This document shows, piece by piece, positions 1 through 7,555 of a stretch of 64,000 nucleotides of DNA. This stretch comes from Metasolibacillus fluoroglycofenilyticus. GTDB taxonomy: Bacteria > Bacillota > Bacilli > Bacillales_A > Planococcaceae. The position numbers and the translations under genes were made by a program. The notes under the pieces are model-generated. The model was not told the origin of the DNA. It made no database searches and was given only the letters and a program-made list of their open reading frames with translations. The first letter of the stretch is position 1; each line of letters opens with the position of its first letter. The stretch spans positions 682,001-746,000 of the forward strand of contig NZ_PYWK01000001.1 of assembly GCF_003049645.1 (NCBI RefSeq). The letters are read 5' to 3'.

Positions 1-1
1 G

Positions 2-688
2 AATGGTACGCTTACTGTCGACAAAGATGTGAAATTAACAACATTGCAAAAGCCGACCTACTACAACCGATATAATTATACTTATCCAACAGCGAAAGAG
101 GATATAGACCCTATTCGAATTGAGCGTTTACAAGCGATGACAAGTACTGTAACTGAACAAGAGGAGCAACCAATCATTAGCGCATGGGCAGAGCAAGCAC
201 TTGTAGGTGTTGAGCTTGAGACTGGTGCTAATATGTCGACGATTTCTTATTTCGTACAGCCCTTTGAAGGTAAAGTAGAGTTATCAGGACCATTTACAAT
301 AAAGCAAAGTAACTTAAATTATGAGCTACTTCCTCTAGCGGTAAATGGCTATTACGAGCTATATGATAAACAAGTGAATAAATGGTATTTATCTGATGGT
401 ACGTATGAGTTAATCGTTTCATTGCCACATAATTTTATGCAGCATATTGAGCGACTAGATGAAATTCATATTGCTAATAAAGATACGATTAATATGAAGC
501 TAACGGTTTGGAATAACAGCACAAATGCCTATGAGCCTTTGGAAGAAGCGCGCACGGCAATAACAGCCAATGCTGACGATTACATTAATGAATTTGGTGA
601 AATTCGTTTAGAGCTTGCATTTTCAACAAATCAGGGGGCACTTGAAACGACATTACCGAATGTTGAGCTGAAAGGAGTGGCGAAATAA
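2..688 (+). CDS. C-terminal part of an exported or membrane protein, 5' end outside window
   Basis: The frame is open from base 2, so the GTG at 29 is probably internal and the true start lies upstream. The visible 228 residues are soluble, rich in Tyr, Asn and Glu, with alternating short hydrophobic stretches as in a beta-sandwich; no membrane helix or catalytic motif is visible. Its stop codon overlaps the next start (TAATG), so it is translationally coupled to the ABC transporter pair that follows. Its position suggests an accessory or substrate-handling part of that exporter. I do not recognise the family. Confidence 0.6.
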   Translation, partial: NGTLTVDKDVKLTTLQKPTYYNRYNYTYPTAKEDIDPIRIERLQAMTSTVTEQEEQPIISAWAEQALVGVELETGANMSTISYFVQPFEGKVELSGPFTIKQSNLNYELLPLAVNGYYELYDKQVNKWYLSDGTYELIVSLPHNFMQHIERLDEIHIANKDTINMKLTVWNNSTNAYEPLEEARTAITANADDYINEFGEIRLELAFSTNQGALETTLPNVELKGVAK

Positions 689-1623
689 TGATTGAAATTC
701 AAAATTTGACGAAAAAATACGGCTCCTTTATCGCTTTAGATCAATTAAATTTGTCATTAGCAGAGGGAACCGTGTTCGGTTTTGTAGGCGCAAATGGCGC
801 AGGTAAATCAACAACCTTCTCCATTTTAGCAACATTGCTTTCACCGACTTCGGGAGATGCTATTATTAATGGAAAGAGCGTCGTAAAGGAGCCGAAGGAG
901 GTGCGTAAGCAAATTGGCTATATGCCAGACTTTTTTGGTGTATATGACCAGTTAAAGGTAGATGAATATTTAGACTTTTATGGTGCAAGCTACGGCATTC
1001 AAGTAGCGGAGCGCGCGCTGTTAATTCCACAGCTATTAGAGCTAGTCAATTTAACGAGCAAGCGCTATGAATATGTTGACTTATTATCGCGTGGTATGAA
1101 GCAGCGATTATGTTTAGCAAGAGCCTTAATTCATGACCCTAAGGTGCTTATTTTAGATGAACCGGCATCTGGACTAGACCCACGTGCAAGAGTGGAAATG
1201 CGCGATATTTTGCGCAATTTAAAAACGATGGGGAAGACAATTTTAATTTCCTCGCATATCTTACCTGAGCTGGCGGAAATGTGTGATGAAATCGGTGTAA
1301 TTGATAATGGGAAGCTGATTGCACATGGAAATGTAGCGACAATTCAAGCGCAGCTACAGGGTGAAAAGCGCATTGTGGTAAAAGTGACGGGCCGTTTAAA
1401 TGAAGTGCGTGCTTTTTTAGAGGAAGACCCGCAAATATCTACAATTGATATTATTGAAAGTAAGCTGGAACTTGAATTTAATTACCGAGGAACTGATGCG
1501 GAGCAGGTAGCATTGCTAAAGAAGGCAATTTTAGCGGATTTACCGATTTATGCTTTAACGGAAGAAGAAAAAGACTTGGAGGATGTCTTCATGGCAATTA
1601 CGAAAGGGGCGGATGCAGAGTGA
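688..1623 (+). CDS. ABC-2 type exporter, ATP-binding subunit
   Basis: A 311-residue NosF/CcmA-like ATPase. Walker A GANGAGKS lies near residue 35, the signature is a variant LSRGMKQRL, and Walker B is VLILDEP followed by a D-loop (SGLDPRAR) and the switch His in ISSHI. The C-terminal ~90 residues form the extra domain typical of single-substrate exporters. The ATG overlaps the upstream stop by one base, and the 3' end overlaps the permease. It should power the neighbouring membrane subunit. The substrate is unknown; the operon context suggests cell-envelope export. Confidence 0.93.
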   Translation: MIEIQNLTKKYGSFIALDQLNLSLAEGTVFGFVGANGAGKSTTFSILATLLSPTSGDAIINGKSVVKEPKEVRKQIGYMPDFFGVYDQLKVDEYLDFYGASYGIQVAERALLIPQLLELVNLTSKRYEYVDLLSRGMKQRLCLARALIHDPKVLILDEPASGLDPRARVEMRDILRNLKTMGKTILISSHILPELAEMCDEIGVIDNGKLIAHGNVATIQAQLQGEKRIVVKVTGRLNEVRAFLEEDPQISTIDIIESKLELEFNYRGTDAEQVALLKKAILADLPIYALTEEEKDLEDVFMAITKGADAE

Positions 1624-2465
1624 TGGAACGCTTATATAATCCAGTATTTGTAAAGGAGCTGAAGTTGCGCTTCCGTTCCTTTAAAAGCTTCTCAGGTTTA
1701 ATGTTTTATTTGGCAGTATTAGTGATTTTTATTGCAGGCTTCCTATTAATTACAACAGGCTTTACAGGCAAGGGCTTCTTCAGACCTGACACGAGCTTTG
1801 CGATGTTTGCCGTGCTAACAATTATTCAAATGGCACTTGTTTTATTTATTACACCGAGCTTAACAGCAGGTGCAATTAGCAGTGAACGAGAAAAGCAAAC
1901 ATTAAATATTTTATTAACGACAACACAAAGCTCCACGCAAATTGTAGTAGGTAAATTATTATCATCAGTGTCGTTTCTTGTATTAATGCTTATTGCAGGC
2001 TTGCCTTTATATAGCTTAGTTTTCTTATTTGGTGGTGTCTCGCCATCGCAAATTGCATCTATCTTTTTATTTTATTTATTAACAGTTATAGCAGTTGGTA
2101 GTATCGGCGTGATGTTTTCGACAATTACGAAAAAAACAATTGTCGCGATGATTGCTACATATGGCTCCATTATTTTTTTAGGAGGCATAACAGCATTTTT
2201 CTTCTTCGTCACGATTGCGTTTAGTCAAATGATGGTCCCGACAGGCACATCGAGCTCCTTTATGGCTTATTTATGGGCAGCAATTAATCCGGGTGCTTTA
2301 ATACTAACATTAATTGAGCCAGAAATGGGCAGACAATTAGCGGAGTTGTCAGGCATTAAGCTACCTGTTTGGGTAACGTATTTAATTTTTTATAGTGTGA
2401 TTATTTTATTTACTTTAACGGTTGCAATCAAAAAATTGCGTGCCAATATGAAGAGCAATCGATAA
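1623..2465 (+). CDS. ABC-2 type exporter, permease subunit
   Basis: A 280-residue protein with about six hydrophobic helices and the conserved cytosolic segment TAGAISSEREKQTLNILLTT, which in this family connects to the ATPase. I chose the ATG at 1623, which overlaps the upstream TGA (TGATG), over the GTG at 1620. It pairs with the ATPase gene immediately before it. The following gene starts 12 bases after the stop, consistent with one transcript. Confidence 0.88.
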   Translation: MERLYNPVFVKELKLRFRSFKSFSGLMFYLAVLVIFIAGFLLITTGFTGKGFFRPDTSFAMFAVLTIIQMALVLFITPSLTAGAISSEREKQTLNILLTTTQSSTQIVVGKLLSSVSFLVLMLIAGLPLYSLVFLFGGVSPSQIASIFLFYLLTVIAVGSIGVMFSTITKKTIVAMIATYGSIIFLGGITAFFFFVTIAFSQMMVPTGTSSSFMAYLWAAINPGALILTLIEPEMGRQLAELSGIKLPVWVTYLIFYSVIILFTLTVAIKKLRANMKSNR

Positions 2466-2477
2466 GGAGGAATGGAC

Positions 2478-3920
2478 ATGGAGCAGCGTAAGCAATTACG
2501 AAGCTATATTCAACGTGCAAAAAGAAGTTTACGACTAGAAAAAAGCATACCGCTTGCGCAATATGGCTTGTTTTTTGCATTGCTTGCGAGCGCTTCAATC
2601 ATGATTATTTCAAGATTGTTCGTCTGGCCGTATTATCGCCAAACAGCTTTTCTAGCGTTTGTTGCCTGTTTTATTGTAACGCTTATCATCATTTGGTGGA
2701 AGCCAGTACGTGAACAGGAGGCTTTGTTTAAGCTAGATAGTTATTTTGCTCATAATGAACTTGTGACGTCGTTATCTTTTAAAAATGACCAGGAGCCGCT
2801 TGTGCAATCATTGCTGCAAAAGGCGATACGCAATATGGAGCAAGCATTTGCGGCATTTAAGCAACGCGAAAAGCAATTGTTTCGCCCGAAAGCGCTAATT
2901 GGCGTTATCGTTACTGTTTGTTTACTGGCTGTGATGTATATGTTCCCTGCCAAGTCACAAATGGAAGCGATTGAAGTGGAAAAAGAGCAAGCAGTAATAG
3001 AGGATATTAAAAAAGAAGTTGCGCAGTTGGAAAAAAAAGCAGAGTCAAAAGAAGTAAAAGAGCAATTGAAGGAATTGCAAAATAAATTGAAAGAAGCGAC
3101 GACGGCGGAGGAAGCTTTGCGTGAGATGGTGAAAAAGCAAAAAGAGCTGGCGCTAAAGGAGCAGCAACTAAAGGATAAGCAGACAGCTGAACAAAATGCT
3201 GGCGATGCAAGCGATGGCTTAACCGCTCAAGAGGTAGAACAGTTGAAGGAGCTGGCACAAACACAGCAGCAATTGACGAAAAACGCCAACGCTACACAGG
3301 CTGCGATGGGGAATCTAGGAAAACCTTTAAGTAAATCGCTACAAAATGCAATTGCAGCAGCAAATAATTCCAATGCGAATGCTGCAAATCAAAACAATCA
3401 GCAAGGTCAGGCTGGTCAACAAGGTCAAGCGGGACAGCCAGGGCAACAAGGACAGGGTCAAGGTCAGGGACAAGGTCAAGGACAAGGTCAAGGTCAGGGA
3501 CAAGGACAAGGACAAGGACAGGGACAAGGTCAGGGTCAAGGACAAGGTCAAGGACAAGGTCAAGGACAAGGTCAGGGACAAGGTCAAGGACAGGGACAAG
3601 GACAAGGTCAGGGACAAGGACAAGGACAGGGACAAGGCTCTGGTGCAGGAACAGGTCAAGGAAGCCGAGATTTATTAACAATCCCTAATCGAATAGGTGG
3701 ACAAGGCGAGACAACTGTTGATGGTGGTGCATTAGGTCAAGGTTCGCATGTTTCAGAGCAAGAGGCAGATGGTCCTGTTGTGAAAGGAACGGTTCGCCCA
3801 TATGAAGAGGTGATTGGCACGTATAAAGATAGCTATTTGGAAAGCTCAGAGCGTTTGCAATTACCAAAAGATTTACAGTCAGTTGTACAATCCTATTTTA
3901 CGTCAATCGAGTCGCGCTAG
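2478..3920 (+). CDS. DUF4175-like membrane protein with coiled coil and Gly-Gln tract
   Basis: Two N-terminal membrane helices (about residues 25-75), another near 140-155, then a long charged coiled coil (about 165-270), a Gln/Asn/Gly region including roughly 31 Gly-Gln dipeptides, and a conserved-looking C-terminal segment (RPYEEVIGTYKDSY). GGAGG at 2466-2470 is only one base from the ATG at 2472 but seven from the ATG at 2478, so I start at 2478. It lies between an ABC exporter and the MoxR/DUF58/VWA genes, as in other Firmicutes operons of this type. The function is unknown; it is probably a scaffold in the membrane complex. Confidence 0.8.
   Translation: MEQRKQLRSYIQRAKRSLRLEKSIPLAQYGLFFALLASASIMIISRLFVWPYYRQTAFLAFVACFIVTLIIIWWKPVREQEALFKLDSYFAHNELVTSLSFKNDQEPLVQSLLQKAIRNMEQAFAAFKQREKQLFRPKALIGVIVTVCLLAVMYMFPAKSQMEAIEVEKEQAVIEDIKKEVAQLEKKAESKEVKEQLKELQNKLKEATTAEEALREMVKKQKELALKEQQLKDKQTAEQNAGDASDGLTAQEVEQLKELAQTQQQLTKNANATQAAMGNLGKPLSKSLQNAIAAANNSNANAANQNNQQGQAGQQGQAGQPGQQGQGQGQGQGQGQGQGQGQGQGQGQGQGQGQGQGQGQGQGQGQGQGQGQGQGQGQGQGQGQGQGSGAGTGQGSRDLLTIPNRIGGQGETTVDGGALGQGSHVSEQEADGPVVKGTVRPYEEVIGTYKDSYLESSERLQLPKDLQSVVQSYFTSIESR
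3450..3636 (+). repeat. Hexanucleotide repeat encoding a (Gly-Gln) tract
   Basis: About 31 consecutive units of GGNCAR (mostly GGTCAA, GGACAA, GGTCAG, GGACAG) inside the DUF4175-like gene. Because the unit is six bases, gains or losses keep the frame and only change tract length. It also creates long shadow reading frames on both strands, which are not genes. Confidence 0.95.
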
Positions 3921-3931
3921 GAGGAATTTTC

Positions 3932-4927
3932 ATGGCATTTTCAGAACAGCAGTACACGGAAATGAGTAAAAAATTACAGCAAGTAAAGGAAGAAATTCAT
4001 CGCTTTATTGTCGGTCAGGAGGAAGCGATTGACTATACATTATATGCGGTGCTAGCAGATGGTCATGCATTGCTAGAAGGTTTGCCAGGCTTAGGGAAAA
4101 CGATGTTAATCCGTACAATTTCAGAGGTTCTAGATTTGTCATTTTCACGTATTCAGTTTACGCCAGATTTAATGCCCGCAGACATTACAGGAACGAGCAT
4201 GATTGAGCGAACGCCAGATGGCAAACAGCAATTTATTTTTCAGCCAGGTCCTATTTTTAGTCAAATGGTGTTAGCAGATGAAATTAACCGTGCAACACCG
4301 AAAACGCAAAGTGCCTTGCTGGAGGCGATGGGTGAAAAAACGGTAACGATTTTAGGAGATACGAAAAAGATGGCTAAGCCGTTTTTCGTTTTGGCTACCC
4401 AAAACCCGATTGAAATGGAAGGAACATATCCACTGCCAGAGGCACAAATGGACCGTTTCCTCTGTAAAATACTCGTACCCTATCCATCGAAGCAAGAGTT
4501 AATGGAAATTATGAAACGCACAACTGGCGCTGCAGAAATTAGTTTACGAAAAATAATGGATGCACAGCAGCTTGTTGAGGCACAGCATATGGTCAAGGAA
4601 GTATTGGTAGCTGAGGAGATGCTAGAGTATGCAACAGAGCTTATTGTGGCGACGCATCCAGAAGGTGAATTTGCCCTTGAGGAAGTAAAGCAATATGCGT
4701 TGTATGGCAGCGGTCCTCGTGGATTGCAAAGTTTAATTAAGCTCGCCAAGGCACGAGCGTTAATGAATGGTCGTTTTCATGTGTCAGTAGCGGATATTAA
4801 GATGGTTGCGAAGCCTGTATTGCGTCATCGTATGCTGTTGAATTATGAAGGGGAGGCTTCTGGTAAGACAGCAGACGATATTATCGACATTATTTTAGAA
4901 AAAGTGCAGCAAGGTGTTAGCAAGTGA
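3932..4927 (+). CDS. MoxR family AAA+ ATPase
   Basis: A 331-residue AAA+ ATPase. Walker A GLPGLGKT near residue 48, Walker B VLADEINRA near 115, sensor 1 ATQNPIEMEGTYPLPEAQMD near 155, and the sensor 2 lid at the C-terminus. MoxR proteins act as chaperone-like ATPases that remodel VWA-domain partners, and DUF58 and two VWA proteins follow directly. AGGAGG precedes the ATG by seven bases. The end overlaps the DUF58 start by four bases (GTGA). Confidence 0.95.
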   Translation: MAFSEQQYTEMSKKLQQVKEEIHRFIVGQEEAIDYTLYAVLADGHALLEGLPGLGKTMLIRTISEVLDLSFSRIQFTPDLMPADITGTSMIERTPDGKQQFIFQPGPIFSQMVLADEINRATPKTQSALLEAMGEKTVTILGDTKKMAKPFFVLATQNPIEMEGTYPLPEAQMDRFLCKILVPYPSKQELMEIMKRTTGAAEISLRKIMDAQQLVEAQHMVKEVLVAEEMLEYATELIVATHPEGEFALEEVKQYALYGSGPRGLQSLIKLAKARALMNGRFHVSVADIKMVAKPVLRHRMLLNYEGEASGKTADDIIDIILEKVQQGVSK

Positions 4928-5799
4928 GCAATAAATATGTCTTACCGGAAGATTGGCTCGTAAAAATCGGCCGCTTCCAAGTAGCAACGGCCTCCAAATT
5001 ACGTGGGCAGCATAAAGGCTCGCACCGTTCGCAACGCTTCGGGGCATCGCTCGATTTTTCAGATTTTCGTGAATATCACTTAGGAGACGATGTTAGGCAG
5101 GTAGATTGGAATGTTTTCGCAAGAACTGAAAAGTATTTTATTAAACGCTTTTTAGATGAACAAGAAATGCGTGTTCATATTTTACTAGATACGACAAAAT
5201 CGATGGGGGCAGAGACGAAATGGCTTTTTGCAAGGCAAATAGCCACATCGCTAGGTTTAATGGTGCTTGGACGTGATGATCGACTCTCCTTTTCTTATTT
5301 ACAGGAAGAGCTAGTCCCACCGTTTCGTCGTAAAGGAGCCACATATAGACGCGCCTTTCTACAAATCGTTTCTGCAATTGAGCAGGCAAATTATAGCGAG
5401 CGCTTTGCACAGGGTGCTTTAAGAGCATTGCCGAAAGATAGTACCATATTATTTATTATTACAGATGGCCTAGAGCCTATTGAAGAATGGGAGCAGTTAT
5501 TGAAACGGCTGCCACGCTTTGCTGGAGATGTACGCATCATCCAAATTGTTACAGAGGAAGAGCTAGCCCCACATTATGCAGGCGATGTTCGACTTTTAGA
5601 TAGCGAAACAGGAAATGATGTTAATGTAACGATGTCGAGAAAGGTATTAGACACATATTCAGAAAGACGCTTATTACATGAGCAACAATTTGATGCAATT
5701 TGCCATCGCTTCGGTGTTCGCAAATTGCAATTAAAGGTGGAGGATGGCTTACAGCACGCCATATTCCATCAATTATTGAAAGCACATTGGATTAGGTGA
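4924..5799 (+). CDS. DUF58 domain protein
   Basis: A 291-residue protein carrying the DUF58 signature HLGDDVRQVDWNVFARTEK near residue 55 and a VWA-like fold beginning VHILLDTTKSM. The GTG start overlaps the MoxR stop by four bases, so the two are coupled. The MoxR plus DUF58 plus VWA membrane protein set recurs across bacteria and is thought to assemble or activate envelope complexes. Confidence 0.92.
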   Translation: MSNKYVLPEDWLVKIGRFQVATASKLRGQHKGSHRSQRFGASLDFSDFREYHLGDDVRQVDWNVFARTEKYFIKRFLDEQEMRVHILLDTTKSMGAETKWLFARQIATSLGLMVLGRDDRLSFSYLQEELVPPFRRKGATYRRAFLQIVSAIEQANYSERFAQGALRALPKDSTILFIITDGLEPIEEWEQLLKRLPRFAGDVRIIQIVTEEELAPHYAGDVRLLDSETGNDVNVTMSRKVLDTYSERRLLHEQQFDAICHRFGVRKLQLKVEDGLQHAIFHQLLKAHWIR

Positions 5800-5809
5800 G
5801 GTGAGCCGT

Positions 5810-7555
5810 ATGGGCTTTAGTCAAATTATTTATAGCTGGACGGCCATCTTTCCGGTTATTGTCCTACTGTATTATTTCTTCCGTAAAAAATATACCGATC
5901 AGCCTGTATCCTCGACTCTTTTTTGGTCAGAAATTATGCAGGAGACGCGTGTATCACCCTATTTAAAGCACTTACAAAAAAATGCTTTGCTCTATTTACA
6001 ATTGCTCGCATTACTACTACTGATGCTTGCTTTGATGAACCCATTTATTACGAAATCGAAAATTGCTGGGGCACAAGTAGTGTTTATCGTTGATACGTCA
6101 GCGACAATGCTTGCGGGGAAAGAGCAAGCAACATTCGAGCAACATAAAGAGGAGATGCTAGCGTTAGTTCATGAATTAAACGGTAGACCTGTGACTCTTA
6201 TTACAACAGGTCATGCTCCAACAGCTGTATTACAGCAGGAAACGAATACCAATGCGGTTGAGCAGGCAATTCAAGCATTACAAGTCACATATGAAACAGC
6301 TCAAATGCACAAATCACTTGATGTGGCGCAAGCCTTTATTGGAGATGTGCCGACATCGGTTTATATTTTTACGGATGCGCTTGATAAAATGCAGCTACCA
6401 ATTGAAAAAGATACAGTGCAGTGGATTGTGAAAGGGGCAGCCAAAGATTTAAAAAATATTGCCATTACACGTTTTGCTGCGACGACAGACGGACAACATG
6501 CAATGGCACTTGTGCAGCTTCGCAATGATACGAAAGAGCAGCAACAGGCAGTATTAACATTGTATGATGCGGATAATAAAGAGCTTGTTCGTGAGGAAAT
6601 TGCTTTACCGCCGAAGGAAGTCATTGCAAAAACCTTTAAAAACTTAGCGATGACAAGTACGATGGCAGCTAAAATTGCTGTGCAAGATGATTATGTAGTT
6701 GATAATACGCAAACAGCATTATTGCAAACAGCTAGCGCGACGCTAATAGTTGATCAAAACTTGCATCAGCTTATTCAAAAAGGATTTCAGGCAATACAGC
6801 CAAATGTCAAAATGGCTCCAGCTTTGCAACTTGCTGACAATAAAGATGCAATTATCGTAACGAATCAAACATCCCTCCTAGGGCAAACAAAAAAACCTAT
6901 CGTTTTGTTTGGTAGGGACGACACAGAAAAATTTGAAGCAGCAGGGAATGTAAAGACAACGAATGATGCACTATTTGCCTTTAGCGACTTAAAAGATGTC
7001 TATGTAAGCGCATTGTATGAGGGCTTTGAGAGCTATAAAACGATTGCTTCCGTTGGGGAGAAGCCATTTATCCAACTTTCCTCTGAGGGAGATATTATTG
7101 TTTTAGCGGATATTGAAGATACGGATTGGCCATTGCATCCATCCTTTCCACTCTTTTTATGGAGTGTGGAGCAGCAGCTAGTCGAATCCTCTAGCTCACT
7201 CGGTATTTTTGCACCGAATGAGGAACGAGTAGTGGCATTAGCACAGGGAGATTGGTCTGTCTATTCACAGGAAGATGAATTCTTATCAACTGTTACCAAT
7301 GGTATTTTAACAGCCCCAATGAAGCCGGGAGCCTATATCGTGCGTTCAGCTGATGAGGCGAAACGCTTCATCGTGCAATTGCAGGCACAGGAGCGCATCA
7401 TCGAAGAAGGGACAAGCTATACAATTGGCGCGTTACCAGATAATGGTGGAGAGGAAATGTCGAAATCATCCATTGTGCCATGGATTATCGTGCTTGCTTT
7501 ACTATTGTTAATTGTGGAATGGGAGGTGCAACGACGTCGTGGATTTACGAATTGA
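5810..7555 (+). CDS. BatA-like membrane protein with degenerate VWA domain
   Basis: A 581-residue protein with two N-terminal membrane helices flanking a basic segment (BatA N-terminal domain), a periplasm-side VWA-like region beginning VVFIVDTSATM, and a C-terminal helix (about residues 553-570). The metal site reads DTSAT instead of D-x-S-x-S, so metal binding may be weakened. The ATG at 5810 has the GAGGTGA ribosome site at a good distance; the GTG at 5801 sits on top of that site. It overlaps the next gene's start. Confidence 0.85.
   Translation: MGFSQIIYSWTAIFPVIVLLYYFFRKKYTDQPVSSTLFWSEIMQETRVSPYLKHLQKNALLYLQLLALLLLMLALMNPFITKSKIAGAQVVFIVDTSATMLAGKEQATFEQHKEEMLALVHELNGRPVTLITTGHAPTAVLQQETNTNAVEQAIQALQVTYETAQMHKSLDVAQAFIGDVPTSVYIFTDALDKMQLPIEKDTVQWIVKGAAKDLKNIAITRFAATTDGQHAMALVQLRNDTKEQQQAVLTLYDADNKELVREEIALPPKEVIAKTFKNLAMTSTMAAKIAVQDDYVVDNTQTALLQTASATLIVDQNLHQLIQKGFQAIQPNVKMAPALQLADNKDAIIVTNQTSLLGQTKKPIVLFGRDDTEKFEAAGNVKTTNDALFAFSDLKDVYVSALYEGFESYKTIASVGEKPFIQLSSEGDIIVLADIEDTDWPLHPSFPLFLWSVEQQLVESSSSLGIFAPNEERVVALAQGDWSVYSQEDEFLSTVTNGILTAPMKPGAYIVRSADEAKRFIVQLQAQERIIEEGTSYTIGALPDNGGEEMSKSSIVPWIIVLALLLLIVEWEVQRRRGFTN

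Noticed and set aside
3292..3681. Leu/Val/Asp-rich reading frames of over 100 residues across the Gly-Gln tract (both strands)
   Set aside because: They are other-frame readings of the hexanucleotide repeat, with no ribosome site.
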